NCBI GenBank assembly: GCA_937871635.1 | Contig: CALMNS010000306.1 | Coordinates: forward strand, 1 to 6,117 | From: an uncultured Solirubrobacter sp. | GTDB lineage: Bacteria; Actinomycetota; Thermoleophilia; Solirubrobacterales; Solirubrobacteraceae | Length of the DNA: 6,117 bases | Reading direction: 5' to 3' | Part shown: in pieces, positions 1 through 5,927 of the stretch | How the letters are laid out: each line of letters begins with the position of its first letter | Position numbering within the stretch: the first letter of the stretch is position 1 | Program-made: the position numbers and the translations under genes | The notes under the pieces: generated by a model | Told to the model about the DNA's origin: nothing | What the model saw: only the letters and a program-made list of their open reading frames with translations | Database searches by the model: none

Positions 1-137
1 CAGACGCGGAGATCCGCTCGTGCGCCGACGCCGTGCTGTCGGAGTACGCCGGCGCTTCGGTGCGGTCCTACACGCTCATCCTCGCCGAGCGCAAGGCGCG
101 GGAGTGCCTCACGGCCGGCATCTGCGCGCTTGCCTAG
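1..137 (+). CDS. Three-helix-bundle-like small protein, 3' end only
   Basis: Only the last 44 codons are in the window, read from position 3 to a TAG at 135-137. The visible protein includes the stretch VLSEYAGASVRSYTLILAER followed by KARECL. This resembles the C-terminal part of the small 'three-helix bundle dimerization' proteins of actinobacteria, whose typical pattern is a helix, then 'a.vrdfvPvLVER.ar..L'. Such domains occur alone or fused to arsenic-related proteins such as arsenate reductase, so its place directly before an arsenite pump makes sense. The acr3 start lies inside its last codons, an 8-bp overlap that implies one transcript and coupled translation. The function is unknown. 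The family assignment comes from recalled sequence pattern only, and the missing N-terminus could hold another domain. Confidence 0.6.
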   Translation, partial: DAEIRSCADAVLSEYAGASVRSYTLILAERKARECLTAGICALA

Positions 138-1248
138 CGCCCGTCACGCGCCGCCGGCCGCGGCGCTGTCGACGGTCGACCGGTTTTTGCCGCTGTGGAT
201 CGGGGTGGCGATGCTCGCCGGCCTGGCGCTCGCTGCGCTGATCCCCGGGCTCGACGACGCGCTCGACGCGCTCAGGGTCGGGACCGTGTCGCTGCCGATC
301 GCGCTTGGGTTGCTGTTGATGATGTATCCCGTTCTGGCCAAGGTCCGCTACGAGGAGCTCGGTCGGGTCGCCGGCCGCCGAGGGTTGATGGTCGCCTCGC
401 TCGTCCTCAACTGGATCGTCGGGCCGCTGCTGATGTTCGCGCTCGCGTGGCTGTTTCTCGCCGATCAGCCCGAGTACCGCACCGGGCTGATCATCGTCGG
501 GCTCGCGCGGTGCATCGCGATGGTGCTGATCTGGAGCGACCTCGCCCGGGCCGACAACGAGGCGACCGCCCTGCTCGTGGCGGTCAACTCGCTCTTTCAG
601 ATCGTCGCGTACTCGCTGCTGGGCGCCTTCTACCTCAACCTCCTGCCGGGCTGGCTCGGACTCGACACCCAGGGCTTCGAGGTCTCCCTCTGGGAAGTCG
701 CGCGCACCGTCCTGATCTTCCTCGGCATCCCGCTGGTAGCCGGCTACCTCACCCGGCAGCAGGGCATCCGCCGCCGCGGCGTCCAGTGGTACACGGAGGT
801 GTTCCTGCCGCGGATCGCGCCGATCGCGCTCTACGGGCTGCTGTTCACCATCGTGCTGCTCTTCGCGTTGCAAGGAGACGCGATCACCGCCCAGCCGCTC
901 GACGTCGCCCGAATCGCGCTGCCGCTGCTCGTCTACTTCCTCGCCATGTTCCTCGTGTCCTTCGCGGTCGGACGGGCGATGAACCTCGGCTACGCCCGCA
1001 CCTCGACTCTTGCGTTCACCGCCGCGTCGAACAACTTCGAGCTGGCCATCGCCGTCGCGATCGGGGTGTTCGGCGCCACCTCCGGCCAAGCCCTCGCCGG
1101 CGTCGTCGGTCCGCTGATCGAGGTGCCGGTCCTCGTCGGGCTCGTCTACGTCGCGCTCTGGCTCGGCCGACGCTGGTTCGGCGACCGGGAGGTCGACGGG
1201 CACCCCGTCGCCGCCGTCCGGCCCGTCGAGACCCCCTCGGGCGCCTAA
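130..1248 (+). CDS. acr3: Acr3-family arsenite efflux permease
   Basis: This 372-residue inner-membrane protein should export arsenite, As(III), driven by the proton motive force. It has about ten hydrophobic segments and the family hallmarks. Near the N-terminus it reads VDRFLPLWIGVAM, then LPIALGLLLMMYPVLAKVRY at 55-74. The conserved cysteine in the fourth membrane segment is C128, in GLARCIAMVLIW. The conserved glutamate of segment nine is E304, in AASNNFELAIAVAIGVFG. Both residues are essential in characterised Acr3 proteins, so this copy looks functional. The length is typical for bacterial Acr3. The start is a TTG at 130, overlapping the upstream stop; there is no ATG or GTG before it in frame, and the next in-frame ATG, at codon 28, would cut into the first membrane segment. 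The dehydrogenase gene follows 5 bp after the TAA, so the two form an operon. The name ArsB is also used for this family, although it is unrelated to E. coli ArsB. Confidence 0.95.
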   Translation: MPSARHAPPAAALSTVDRFLPLWIGVAMLAGLALAALIPGLDDALDALRVGTVSLPIALGLLLMMYPVLAKVRYEELGRVAGRRGLMVASLVLNWIVGPLLMFALAWLFLADQPEYRTGLIIVGLARCIAMVLIWSDLARADNEATALLVAVNSLFQIVAYSLLGAFYLNLLPGWLGLDTQGFEVSLWEVARTVLIFLGIPLVAGYLTRQQGIRRRGVQWYTEVFLPRIAPIALYGLLFTIVLLFALQGDAITAQPLDVARIALPLLVYFLAMFLVSFAVGRAMNLGYARTSTLAFTAASNNFELAIAVAIGVFGATSGQALAGVVGPLIEVPVLVGLVYVALWLGRRWFGDREVDGHPVAAVRPVETPSGA

Positions 1249-1253
1249 GCGCC

Positions 1254-2273
1254 ATGGCCGTCCGGGTGGGGATCAACGGGTTCGGCCGGATCGGGCGGCT
1301 CGCGCTGCGCGCCGCGATCGACCGGCCCGAGCTCGAACTCGAGGTCGTCCACGTCAACGAACTCCAGGGCGGCGCGGCAACGGCCGCGCACCTCCTCGCC
1401 TTCGACTCGGTCCACGGCCGCTGGCGCGAAGACGAGGTGAGCGCACTCGCCGATTCGCTGATGGTCGCCGGATCTCGCATCCCGTTCACGGAGTGCTCTG
1501 CCCCCGGCGACGTCGCGTGGGGCGACTCCGGCGTCGACGTGATCCTCGAGTGCACCGGAGCGTTCCGGACCATGGCGAAGCTCGAGCCCTACTTCGAGCG
1601 TGGCGTGGCCCGGGTCGCCGTCGCCGCACCGGTCAAGGACCCGGCCGCGCTCAACGTCGTCCTCGGCGTGAACCACGATCGCTACGACCCTGCGCGCCAC
1701 CGCGTGGTTACCGCCGCCTCGTGCACAACGAACTGCCTCGCCCCGCTCGTCAAGGTCCTGCATGAAGGTCTGGGGATCCTGCGCGGCTCGATCACCACGC
1801 TGCATGACCTCACCAACACCCAGACCCTCGTCGACGCGCCGCACAAGGACCTGCGCCGCGCGCGCGCCGCCGGGCTGTCGCTCATCCCGACCACCACCGG
1901 CTCGGCGACGGCGATCGGGCTCATCTTCCCCGAGCTCGAGGGCCGCCTCGACGGCCTCGCGGTCCGGGTGCCGCTGCTCAACGCCTCGCTCACCGATGCC
2001 GTGCTCGAGGTGCGCCGTTCGACGTCGGTCGAGGAGGTCAACGGACTGCTGCGGGCGGCGGCGGCTGATGGTCCGCTGGCCGGGATCCTCGGCTTCGAGG
2101 ACCGCCCGCTCGTCTCGATCGACTTCAAGGACGACCTGCGCTCGGCGATCATCGACGGCCCCTCGACGCTAGTCACCGACGGCACCCAGGTCAAGGTGCT
2201 CGCCTGGTACGACAACGAGTGGGGCTACGCGAACCGGCTCGTCGAGCTCGCCGCCCTGGTCGGCGCCCTGTGA
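1254..2273 (+). CDS. ArsJ-associated glyceraldehyde-3-phosphate dehydrogenase
   Basis: This cytosolic dehydrogenase of 339 residues has an N-terminal Rossmann fold beginning VRVGINGFGRIGRLALRAA (residues 3-21). The catalytic motif ASCTTNC puts the nucleophile at C157, with the partner histidine H184 in TTLHDLTNTQ. Residues 194-215 (DAPHKDLRRARAAG, then SLIPTTTG) and the C-terminal WYDNEWGYANR complete the family pattern. The features HDLTNTQ, ILGFEDRPLVSIDFKDD and DSVHGRW resemble the arsenic-linked branch more than the glycolytic enzyme. In that branch arsenate replaces phosphate, giving 1-arseno-3-phosphoglycerate, which the ArsJ transporter exports. The ATG at 1254 lies 5 bp after the acr3 stop with no clear ribosome site, so translation is probably coupled to acr3. 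The frame is open far upstream through acr3, but that part is a shadow. No arsJ follows; the next gene runs in the opposite direction. A housekeeping role cannot be excluded from sequence alone. Confidence 0.88.
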   Translation: MAVRVGINGFGRIGRLALRAAIDRPELELEVVHVNELQGGAATAAHLLAFDSVHGRWREDEVSALADSLMVAGSRIPFTECSAPGDVAWGDSGVDVILECTGAFRTMAKLEPYFERGVARVAVAAPVKDPAALNVVLGVNHDRYDPARHRVVTAASCTTNCLAPLVKVLHEGLGILRGSITTLHDLTNTQTLVDAPHKDLRRARAAGLSLIPTTTGSATAIGLIFPELEGRLDGLAVRVPLLNASLTDAVLEVRRSTSVEEVNGLLRAAAADGPLAGILGFEDRPLVSIDFKDDLRSAIIDGPSTLVTDGTQVKVLAWYDNEWGYANRLVELAALVGAL

Positions 2274-2509
2274 AGGGGGATCTGCGCAACGACGTGATCG
2301 TCACGGGCGCCTACTGGGCGGACACGATCGCCGAGGGGCTGCTGGTCGCGGCTGGCGTCGGCGGGCGGACCGACGACGCGGTCGGCGACGCGCCGGCGAA
2401 TCACGCGTTCGGCGAAGGGCACATCGAGGTGCTCGGCGAGCAGCGGCCCGACCCGGCTGCCTCCGGTGCCGTAGGACGCTGAGATCGTCACGAGCGGTTC
2501 GGCGCTCAT
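2225..2509 (-). pseudogene. Cytidylate-kinase-like P-loop protein, probably truncated
   Basis: The first roughly 45 residues read MSAEPLVTISASYGTGGSRV, then GPLLAEHLDVPFAERVIRRRVADRV. This is the N-terminus of the actinobacterial 'cytidylate kinase-like' family, in which the glycine-rich SYGTGGSRVG segment is the P-loop-like nucleotide-binding region. Weak resemblance may continue to about residue 65 (PPADASRDQQPLGDRV). Beyond that the frame simply runs antisense into the last 49 bp of the dehydrogenase gene and stops at 94 residues. Family members are usually about 200 residues or more, so the lid and substrate-binding parts are missing and the product is unlikely to be an active kinase. The ATG (2509-2507) overlaps the TGA of the merR-type gene as ATGA, so it was the third gene of that operon. 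The true substrate of the family is uncertain; the name rests on fold similarity. A short functional protein remains possible. Confidence 0.6.
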
Positions 2510-2910
2510 TGACGGCCCGCGGAGGAGTGGGTGGAGAGCTGGTGGGCGAACTCCTCGGCGCGTGACAGCTCGTCACGCAGTTCCTCGCAACGCCCAACCG
2601 CTTGCTGCGCGAACTCGGCGACCCGGGCCTCGGCAGCGCGACGCGCCGCGGCGTCTTCGCTGCCGACGGTGTCGTGTGCGCTTAGGAGCTCGCGCATCTG
2701 CTGCCCGCTGAAGCCCAGCGGCTTCATCTGTTTGATGAGGAGCAGACGGTCGACTTCGCGCTGGGTGTAAAGCCGGAACCCGCCGTCGGTACGCCCGGCC
2801 GGCTCGAACAGTCCCTGCTCCTCGTAGTAACGCACGGTGCGCAGCGACAAGCCGACACGTTCAGCGACCTCGCCGATGTGCAGCGTCGCCGACACGGTCT
2901 GGGCGGGCAT
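2506..2910 (-). CDS. MerR-family transcriptional regulator
   Basis: This 134-residue regulator has the standard MerR N-terminal winged helix-turn-helix: HIGEVAERVGLSLRTVRYYE at 11-30, then EQGLFEPAGRTDGGFRLYTQ and the hydrophobic LLLIKQMKPLGFSGQQMRELL. Residues 85-125 are charged and helical, consistent with the antiparallel dimerisation coiled coil. The one cysteine, C107, lies inside that helix. There is no cysteine pair in a C-terminal metal-binding loop, so sensing of mercury, copper or zinc in the usual MerR, CueR or ZntR way is not supported; the effector is unknown. The ATG overlaps the TGA of the SulP gene by one base (TGATG), and its own TGA overlaps the next ATG, so the three genes are one transcriptional unit. 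MerR proteins commonly control their own operon, so the likely target is the promoter upstream of sulP. The family call is secure and the target is inferred. Confidence 0.92.
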   Translation of the reverse strand: MPAQTVSATLHIGEVAERVGLSLRTVRYYEEQGLFEPAGRTDGGFRLYTQREVDRLLLIKQMKPLGFSGQQMRELLSAHDTVGSEDAAARRAAEARVAEFAQQAVGRCEELRDELSRAEEFAHQLSTHSSAGRQ

Positions 2911-4400
2911 CAGTGCGCGGCCACCATCTGGCCGGAGAGCGTCCCGTGCAGCTCGGCGCTCGGCTGGTTGAGGCCGGTGATCTCGACCGTCGCCCCATGG
3001 CGCGAGTAGTGCTGCTCGACGGCGTCGAGGGCGGCGACGGCCGAGGCGTCCCAGACGTGGGCGTGGGAGAAGTCGATCAGCACGCGTTCGGGGTCGTTGG
3101 GATAGTCAAAGGAGTCGACGAGTTCTTGGTCGGAGGCGAAGAAGAGCTCGCCCTTGACTGAGTAGAACACAGCGGTCCCGTCGGGATCCACGACGCGCTC
3201 GACGTCGACGAGGTGCGCGACCTTGCGGGCGAACGCGGCCATCGCGGTCAGCACGCCGGCGCCAACGCCGATCGCCAGGTTGTGCGTGGCGACGGTGCCC
3301 ACGACGGTCACGCCCATCACGACCGTCTCGGAGGTGGGCATCCGCCTAAGCGTCTTCGGAGCGATCGAGTGCCAGTCGAACGTCGAGACCGCCACGAGAA
3401 TCATCACGGCCACCAGCGCGGCCATCGGGATCACGGCGACCAGGTCGCCGAGTACGACGACCAACAGGAGCAGGAACGCGCCCGACGCGAAGGTCGAGAT
3501 GCGGGTGCGGGCGCCGCTGACGCGGACGTTGATCATCGTCTGGCCGATCATCGCGCACCCGGGCATGCCGCCAAAGAACCCGGTCACCACGTTGGCGATG
3601 CCCTGACCGCGTGCTTCGCGGTCCTTGTCCGAACCGGTCTCAGTGATGTCGTCGACCAGGCGCGCGGTCATCAACGACTCCAGCAGTCCCACCGCGGCAA
3701 GCGCGAGCGAGTACGGCAGAATGATCCCGAGCGTCTCCAACGAGAACGGCACCGACGGCAGACCGAGCAGCGGCAGCGTGCTGGGGAGCGCGCCCTCGTC
3801 GCCCACGTCGGGCATGTCGATCCCGCCGACGACCACAACGACGGTCAGGACGACGATCGCCACCAGCGGCGACGGCACGGACGGCACCAGTCGCGGCAGC
3901 GTGTAGATCACGAGCAGACCGGCGGCGATCAGCGCCAGGCCCACCCCGCCGCCCTCGCGGATATACGGCACCTGAGCGAGGAAGATGAGGATCGCGAGTG
4001 CGTTGATGAACCCGGTCATGACCGACCGCGGCACGAAGCGCATCAGCCGCGGCACGCGCAGCACGCCCAGGACGACCTGGATGACGCCGGCGAGGACGCC
4101 GGCGGCGAGCAGGTACTCGACGCCGTGGTCCTTGACCAGGCTCACGACGACCAGCGCCATCGCGCCGGTCGCGGCGGAGATCATCGCCGGGCGCCCCCCG
4201 GCGATGGCGATCGTCACCGCGATCGTAAACGAGGCGTACAGCCCGACCTTGGGATCCACCCCGGCGATCAGCGAGAACGAAATCGCCTCAGGGATCAACG
4301 CGAGCGCAACCACCAAGCCGGCTAGCAGCTCGATGCGCAGCACGTTGGTCGGCGGCAGTTGGAAGCCGCCTGAAGTGCGCGCGGCGGCAGAAAGGTTCAT
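2910..4400 (-). CDS. SulP-family inorganic anion transporter with STAS domain
   Basis: This 496-residue inner-membrane transporter belongs to the SulP (SLC26-like) family, which moves sulfate, bicarbonate or other anions. The membrane core spans about residues 24-390. It opens with ELLAGLVVALALIPEAISFS, a typical first transport segment, followed by AGVDPKVGLYASF and GGRPAMISAATGAMALV. The conserved central region is GLLESLMTARLVDD (238-251, with E241) and GQGIANVVTGFFGGMPGCAM. A C-terminal STAS domain covers about 400-496; its VLIDFSHAHVWDASAVAALD resembles the anti-sigma-antagonist core, with S453 where the phosphorylatable serine often lies. The start chosen is the ATG at 4400, which gives the normal length for the family. 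The frame stays open to 4946, but the extra residues are not family-like and there is no good ribosome site. The substrate cannot be told from sequence; the name sulfate permease would be a guess. Confidence 0.9.
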   Translation of the reverse strand: MNLSAAARTSGGFQLPPTNVLRIELLAGLVVALALIPEAISFSLIAGVDPKVGLYASFTIAVTIAIAGGRPAMISAATGAMALVVVSLVKDHGVEYLLAAGVLAGVIQVVLGVLRVPRLMRFVPRSVMTGFINALAILIFLAQVPYIREGGGVGLALIAAGLLVIYTLPRLVPSVPSPLVAIVVLTVVVVVGGIDMPDVGDEGALPSTLPLLGLPSVPFSLETLGIILPYSLALAAVGLLESLMTARLVDDITETGSDKDREARGQGIANVVTGFFGGMPGCAMIGQTMINVRVSGARTRISTFASGAFLLLLVVVLGDLVAVIPMAALVAVMILVAVSTFDWHSIAPKTLRRMPTSETVVMGVTVVGTVATHNLAIGVGAGVLTAMAAFARKVAHLVDVERVVDPDGTAVFYSVKGELFFASDQELVDSFDYPNDPERVLIDFSHAHVWDASAVAALDAVEQHYSRHGATVEITGLNQPSAELHGTLSGQMVAAH

Positions 4401-4435
4401 GTGCGAGTCGATCCAGTCGTAAGCGAAGTGGGTGG

Positions 4436-4454
4436 GTGGCAGCGGAGCTGCCAC
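4436..4454 (-). promoter_or_regulatory. Perfect hairpin in the sulP leader
   Basis: A 7-bp perfect inverted repeat (GTGGCAG / CTGCCAC) is separated by five bases, and an inner C-G pair can extend it to 8 bp with a three-base loop. On the sulP mRNA it would form about 35 nt before the ATG. It has no U-tract and so does not look like an intrinsic terminator. It could affect leader stability or translation; no function is shown by the sequence. Confidence 0.35.
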
Positions 4455-4527
4455 GCGGTGCGCAACGGGGCATGGAAGCGGCGTGGACCCGAGCTGGGCG
4501 CCTGCGAGCCGCTTCGATGAGCCCACG

Positions 4528-4557
4528 TCTACCTTACACGCACGTGAGCGTTGGTTA
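4528..4557 (-). promoter_or_regulatory. Candidate MerR-type operator and promoter for the sulP operon
   Basis: On the minus strand the hexamer TAAGGT at 4536-4531 is identical to the -10 hexamer of classical mer promoters. Immediately upstream is an imperfect 16-bp palindrome around CACGTG (4536-4551, plus-strand ACACGCACGTGAGCGT, 6 of 8 arm positions matching). MerR proteins bind a dyad placed between the -35 and -10 elements. No good -35 hexamer is visible at the expected 19-20 bp spacing (GTCGTA or GGTCGT), so this remains a candidate. It would leave a leader of about 120 nt before sulP. Confidence 0.3.
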
Positions 4558-4604
4558 CGACCGGGTGAAGTCGCTGGTGTGGTGGCGAAGCCGTCGGGTT
4601 GGCT

Positions 4605-4942
4605 GGTGGGCAGTGCGGTGAGATCGGCGGGGGAGAGGGGTCGCGCGAAGAGACTGCCTTGGCCAAGGAGCACCGCAGTCGCACAGGTGCTCGAGCTGAG
4701 GCTCGTTCTCGACGCCCTGGGCGACAACGCGCAGGTTGAGCGCCTGCGCCATGGTGCTGCCAGACGCCGATTGCGGACACGACGACGTCGCTCGCGCTCG
4801 ACGACGGCAGCCGATTCGGCGAGCTCGACGACAGCTCGAGGTCCTCCGCCTCGAGCGGACGGACGGGGTCGCGGAGGCCCTCTGAGCCTTCCGCCTCGAG
4901 CAGGGCCGCCGCGAAGGTTGATCCGAAGCTGCGGGTGTCGCG
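4605..4942 (-). pseudogene. Frameshifted relic of an EAL-domain (c-di-GMP phosphodiesterase) gene
   Basis: The C-terminal part of an EAL domain is recognisable across two frames. The segment TMAQALNLRVVAQGVENEPQ followed by LEHL (about 4755-4684) matches the family pattern 'A..L.l.vvAEGVEt..ql..L'. The next part, AVLLGQGSLFARPLSPADLT then ALP (4676-4608), matches 'G.. .QGyLfarPlp...l..l' but is read in a different frame. A third frame further upstream (4942 to about 4755), with strong G/C third positions, encodes FGSTFAAALLEAEGSEGLRD and more, ending VVVSAIG. That last stretch may lead into the EAL part, but I do not recognise the rest of it. The EAL signature itself and the metal-binding residues that should lie upstream are absent, and the normal AEGVE reads AQGVE. 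Intact EAL domains are about 240 residues, so this is a decayed fragment with at least two frame changes and no expected phosphodiesterase activity. Confidence 0.62.
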
Positions 4943-4954
4943 TCATTGATCTTC

Positions 4955-5632
4955 ATGCACCTGATCGCGAATCGCTTCGTCCGGCTAGAGAACGCGATCC
5001 ACCGCCAGCTCGTCGGTCACAGCCTCACCGCGCTGCGGGTCGTGGTCGGCGCGGTGTTCCTCGGCTTCGGGGTGCTGAAGTTCTTCCCCGGTGTCAGTCC
5101 GGCGGAGGACTTGGTCCAGGAGACGACCGGCATGCTCAGCTTCGGGCTCGTGCCTGACCGGGTGGCGATCGTGGGGGTCGCGACGCTCGAGTCGTTCATC
5201 GGGATCTGCCTGATCCTCGGCAAGTGGATGCGGGTGGCGATCTGGCTGCTGGCGGTCCAGTTCGTCGGGATCCTGTCGCCGCTCGTGCTGCTGACCGGCC
5301 GCCTGTTCGACGGGCCGTTCGCCGCCCCGACGCTCGAGGGCCAGTACGTCCTCAAGGACGTGATCCTCGCCGCGGCCGGCATGGTGATCGCGGCCGCGAC
5401 ATTCCGTGGCGGCCGCCTGGTCCGCGATGAGCCCACCGTCCTGCCGCCGGATCCGACCAAGGGCGAGCTGACCCTCGACGCCGCGGGCAAGCTGCGGATC
5501 GTGCTCGAGGGGGTTCGTGACGACCGTTCGGTGATCGCGCTGTGCAAGGAGCACCGCATCTCGGAGGCCGCCTACTACGGGTGGCGCGACCAGGTGCTCG
5601 TCGGCGCGATGCGCAAGCTCTCCGAGCCGTAG
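4955..5632 (+). CDS. DoxX-family membrane protein fused to a transposase-like helix-turn-helix
   Basis: The 225-residue product has two parts. Residues about 22-152 form a four-helix DoxX-type membrane domain, with LRVVVGAVFLGFGVLKFFPG at 27-46, then SPAEDLVQETTGMLSFGLVP, LESFIGICLILGKWMR, and the typical EGQYVLKDVILAAAGMVIAA. DoxX relatives are small inner-membrane proteins linked to quinone or thiol redox chemistry and oxidative stress, mostly of unproven function. After a linker (152-172), residues about 175-222 (DAAGKLRIVLEGVRDDRSVI, then ALCKEHRISEAAYYGWRDQV) match the N-terminal helix-turn-helix of IS3-type transposase OrfA proteins. The frame is continuous, with no start codon suited to a separate gene at the junction. 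The start is taken as ATG 4955; a TTG at 4946 would add three residues. Neither has a clear ribosome site. The domain calls are firm; the role of a DNA-binding-like tail on a membrane protein is unknown. Confidence 0.85.
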   Translation: MHLIANRFVRLENAIHRQLVGHSLTALRVVVGAVFLGFGVLKFFPGVSPAEDLVQETTGMLSFGLVPDRVAIVGVATLESFIGICLILGKWMRVAIWLLAVQFVGILSPLVLLTGRLFDGPFAAPTLEGQYVLKDVILAAAGMVIAAATFRGGRLVRDEPTVLPPDPTKGELTLDAAGKLRIVLEGVRDDRSVIALCKEHRISEAAYYGWRDQVLVGAMRKLSEP

Positions 5633-5638
5633 GTTGAG

Positions 5639-5660
5639 GCGGGAGTCTCAGGACTCCCGC
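5639..5660 (+). terminator. Hairpin after the DoxX-fusion gene, possible terminator
   Basis: A perfect 9-bp inverted repeat, GCGGGAGTC / GACTCCCGC, with the four-base loop TCAG begins 6 bp after the TAG. It lacks a downstream T-tract, so it is not a textbook intrinsic terminator, but in GC-rich actinobacteria such hairpins often end transcripts. Being symmetric, it could also serve a transcript arriving from the other strand. Confidence 0.5.
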
Positions 5661-5927
5661 GCCCCGTGGCGCTCGGTCAGGTCGACGCGCATCGCCCGCC
5701 CGAGTTCGCCAGGCGACTCGTTCGACAATTGCGGCCCGAGCTGCGAGCCGTTCGCCAGACGCGATCGGCGACGGCCCCGTTGCACGGTTGCGGCGCCGCG
5801 GTTCCTTGTCCACGCCAATCCGCGCCGCGCAACTACGGCGGGGTGGCCAAGGTGATCCACGTGCGACGCGGTCGCGCAGTGGGTGGTGAGGGTTCGCTTT
5901 GTACGCACCGATTGAGGGGGATGCTGG
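5661..5927. other. Intergenic region before the Tat-signal gene
   Basis: No convincing complete gene, tRNA or repeat is visible here. The minus-strand frame ending with a TGA at 5650-5648, inside the hairpin, has G/C-rich third positions for about its last 35 codons (SPGELGRAMRVDLTERHGAR near the end). Upstream of that the codon bias disappears, so at most it is the tail of a lost gene. The plus-strand frame ending at 5935 has no family resemblance. The final 60 bases should contain the promoter of the downstream gene, but I see no clear -35/-10 pair. Confidence 0.4.
5914..5920 (+). promoter_or_regulatory. Ribosome binding site deciding the start at 5928
   Basis: The purine run GAGGGGG lies 7 nt before the ATG at 5928. 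A second ATG at 5921 directly abuts the run but reads only four codons to a stop (MLDV), so spacing and frame both favour 5928. Confidence 0.65.

Noticed and set aside
109..1203. Long minus-strand open frame opposite acr3
   Set aside because: It encodes a highly charged Arg/Asp/Glu/His-rich sequence typical of the antisense of a GC-rich membrane protein gene; the plus-strand Acr3 match is decisive.
195..1253. Extension of the dehydrogenase frame upstream through acr3
   Set aside because: The upstream part is an Arg/Ala-rich shadow; the Rossmann fold starts right after ATG 1254.
3213..4325. Long plus-strand open frame opposite sulP
   Set aside because: Low-complexity His/Asp/Arg-rich translation, the mirror of a membrane protein; SulP on the other strand explains this DNA.
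4401..4946. N-terminal extension of the SulP protein
   Set aside because: The extra 182 residues are not family-like and include the EAL relic read in one of its frames; the ATG at 4400 gives the usual length.
4432..5157. Plus-strand open frame across the gap into doxX
   Set aside because: Arg/Pro-rich translation with no family resemblance, overlapping the well-supported DoxX frame.
5477..5632. Insertion-sequence remnant as the source of the transposase-like domain
   Set aside because: No terminal inverted repeats, target duplication or further transposase sequence is visible, and the frame is intact and ends cleanly, so a fused domain explains it better than an IS fragment.
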